64,000 bases of DNA from Lumbricus terrestris (Eukaryota > Annelida > Clitellata > Crassiclitellata > Lumbricidae): positions 18,690,539 through 18,754,538 of the forward strand of contig OX457037.1 of NCBI GenBank assembly GCA_949752735.1. Direction: 5' to 3'. The notes under the pieces were generated by a model. That model was not told the origin of the DNA. It did not search any database and worked only from the letters and a program-made list of their open reading frames with translations. A program made the position numbers and the translations under genes. Of the stretch, positions 63,674 to 64,000 are shown piece after piece. Position 1 is the stretch's first letter, and each line of letters starts with the position of its first letter.

Positions 63674-64000
63674 TCCAGACAACTCGGGGCCGGACAACTC
63701 GGGGCCGGACAACTCGGACCGGACTATTCAAAGACGGACAATTCAAACCCGGACAATTCGAAGTGCATATAAAAATCTTGCACTCCTAAGAGACGCTTAC
63801 GGCGATCAAACTTTTAGTTATCATTGGTATAAAATAATTATATGGCACCAAACAAATGTTGTCTGATCGTCCAAAATTAATTCAATACTGAAATTAAGAA
63901 ACTGAAATTAGAAGTTAAATATAGGCCTACAGTAAATTATCAACTTATTGGCACCCAATTTAGATCAATGTAATTTTCATACCTATTATAGGCCCATGGT
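63674..64000. mobile_element. Left part of a second CCGGACAACTCGG-repeat element
   Basis: Same subterminal repeats (ccggacaactcgg three times, ccggacaattcg) and then the same interior as 40943-41449, including ttatatggcaccaa. Cut by the window edge. Confidence 0.8.

Overview
The window is metazoan nuclear DNA, AT-rich and packed with introns, microsatellites and transposable elements. Nothing bacterial or viral-genomic is present. The (QxW)3 lectin family, the mix of hAT, mariner, L2/CR1-like and Ty3/Gypsy-like elements, and a very frequent TAGGCCTA-type octamer fit a marine invertebrate. An echinoderm or other invertebrate deuterostome is a guess; the species cannot be fixed from this sequence.

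The only host genes I can support are three tandem copies of a small ricin-B-type beta-trefoil lectin gene, all on the minus strand. Each copy has the same four-exon plan. Exon 1 is tiny and sits about 170 bp downstream of a TATA-like box. Exon 2 is 181 bp, exon 3 is 114 bp and exon 4 is 80-89 bp. Splice phases are 0, 1 and 1. Each predicted protein is about 127-132 residues with one QxW motif in each of exons 2, 3 and 4. Gene 1 spans about 14683-2321, gene 2 spans 44929-27692 and gene 3 spans 63323-51460. Introns, the promoter-proximal segment and the 3' flank (ending in a pyrimidine-rich microsatellite) are recognisably duplicated as well. A fourth terminal exon with a premature stop lies at 1412-1497, probably the remnant of another copy.

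The three copies act as natural empty-site controls: an insertion in one copy is often missing from its paralogues. Gene 1 introns carry a degraded LINE (3190-4640), a 420-bp TIR element (4926-5345) and a 3.6-kb hAT-like element (7789-11364). Gene 2 intron 3 carries a TIR element (28604-39522) interrupted by a 9.86-kb LTR retrotransposon (29519-39378). The two 521-bp LTRs of that retrotransposon look identical, but its pol is only a fragment. Gene 2 intron 1 carries an element with subterminal CCGGACAATT-type repeats (40943-41449) and a 2.3-kb element with eight copies of GTCACGGACTCTAC (41732-44024). Gene 3 carries a decayed mariner (51855-53252), a LINE fragment and a 2.2-kb hAT-like element (58240-60421).

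The spacer between genes 1 and 2 (about 15-26 kb) holds a ~150-bp-monomer satellite with a three-monomer higher-order pattern and an inverted arm (17270-19020). It also holds a 275-bp tandem repeat containing the palindrome TGACGTCA (20230-21060) and a second hAT-like element with the TAGGGTGG terminus (21090-23475). The spacer between genes 2 and 3 (45.2-51 kb) holds several hAT MITEs and a pure (CAG)42 tract. A pre-miRNA-like hairpin lies at 62523-62590. Most open reading frames over 60 codons are chance, low-complexity or transposon-derived.
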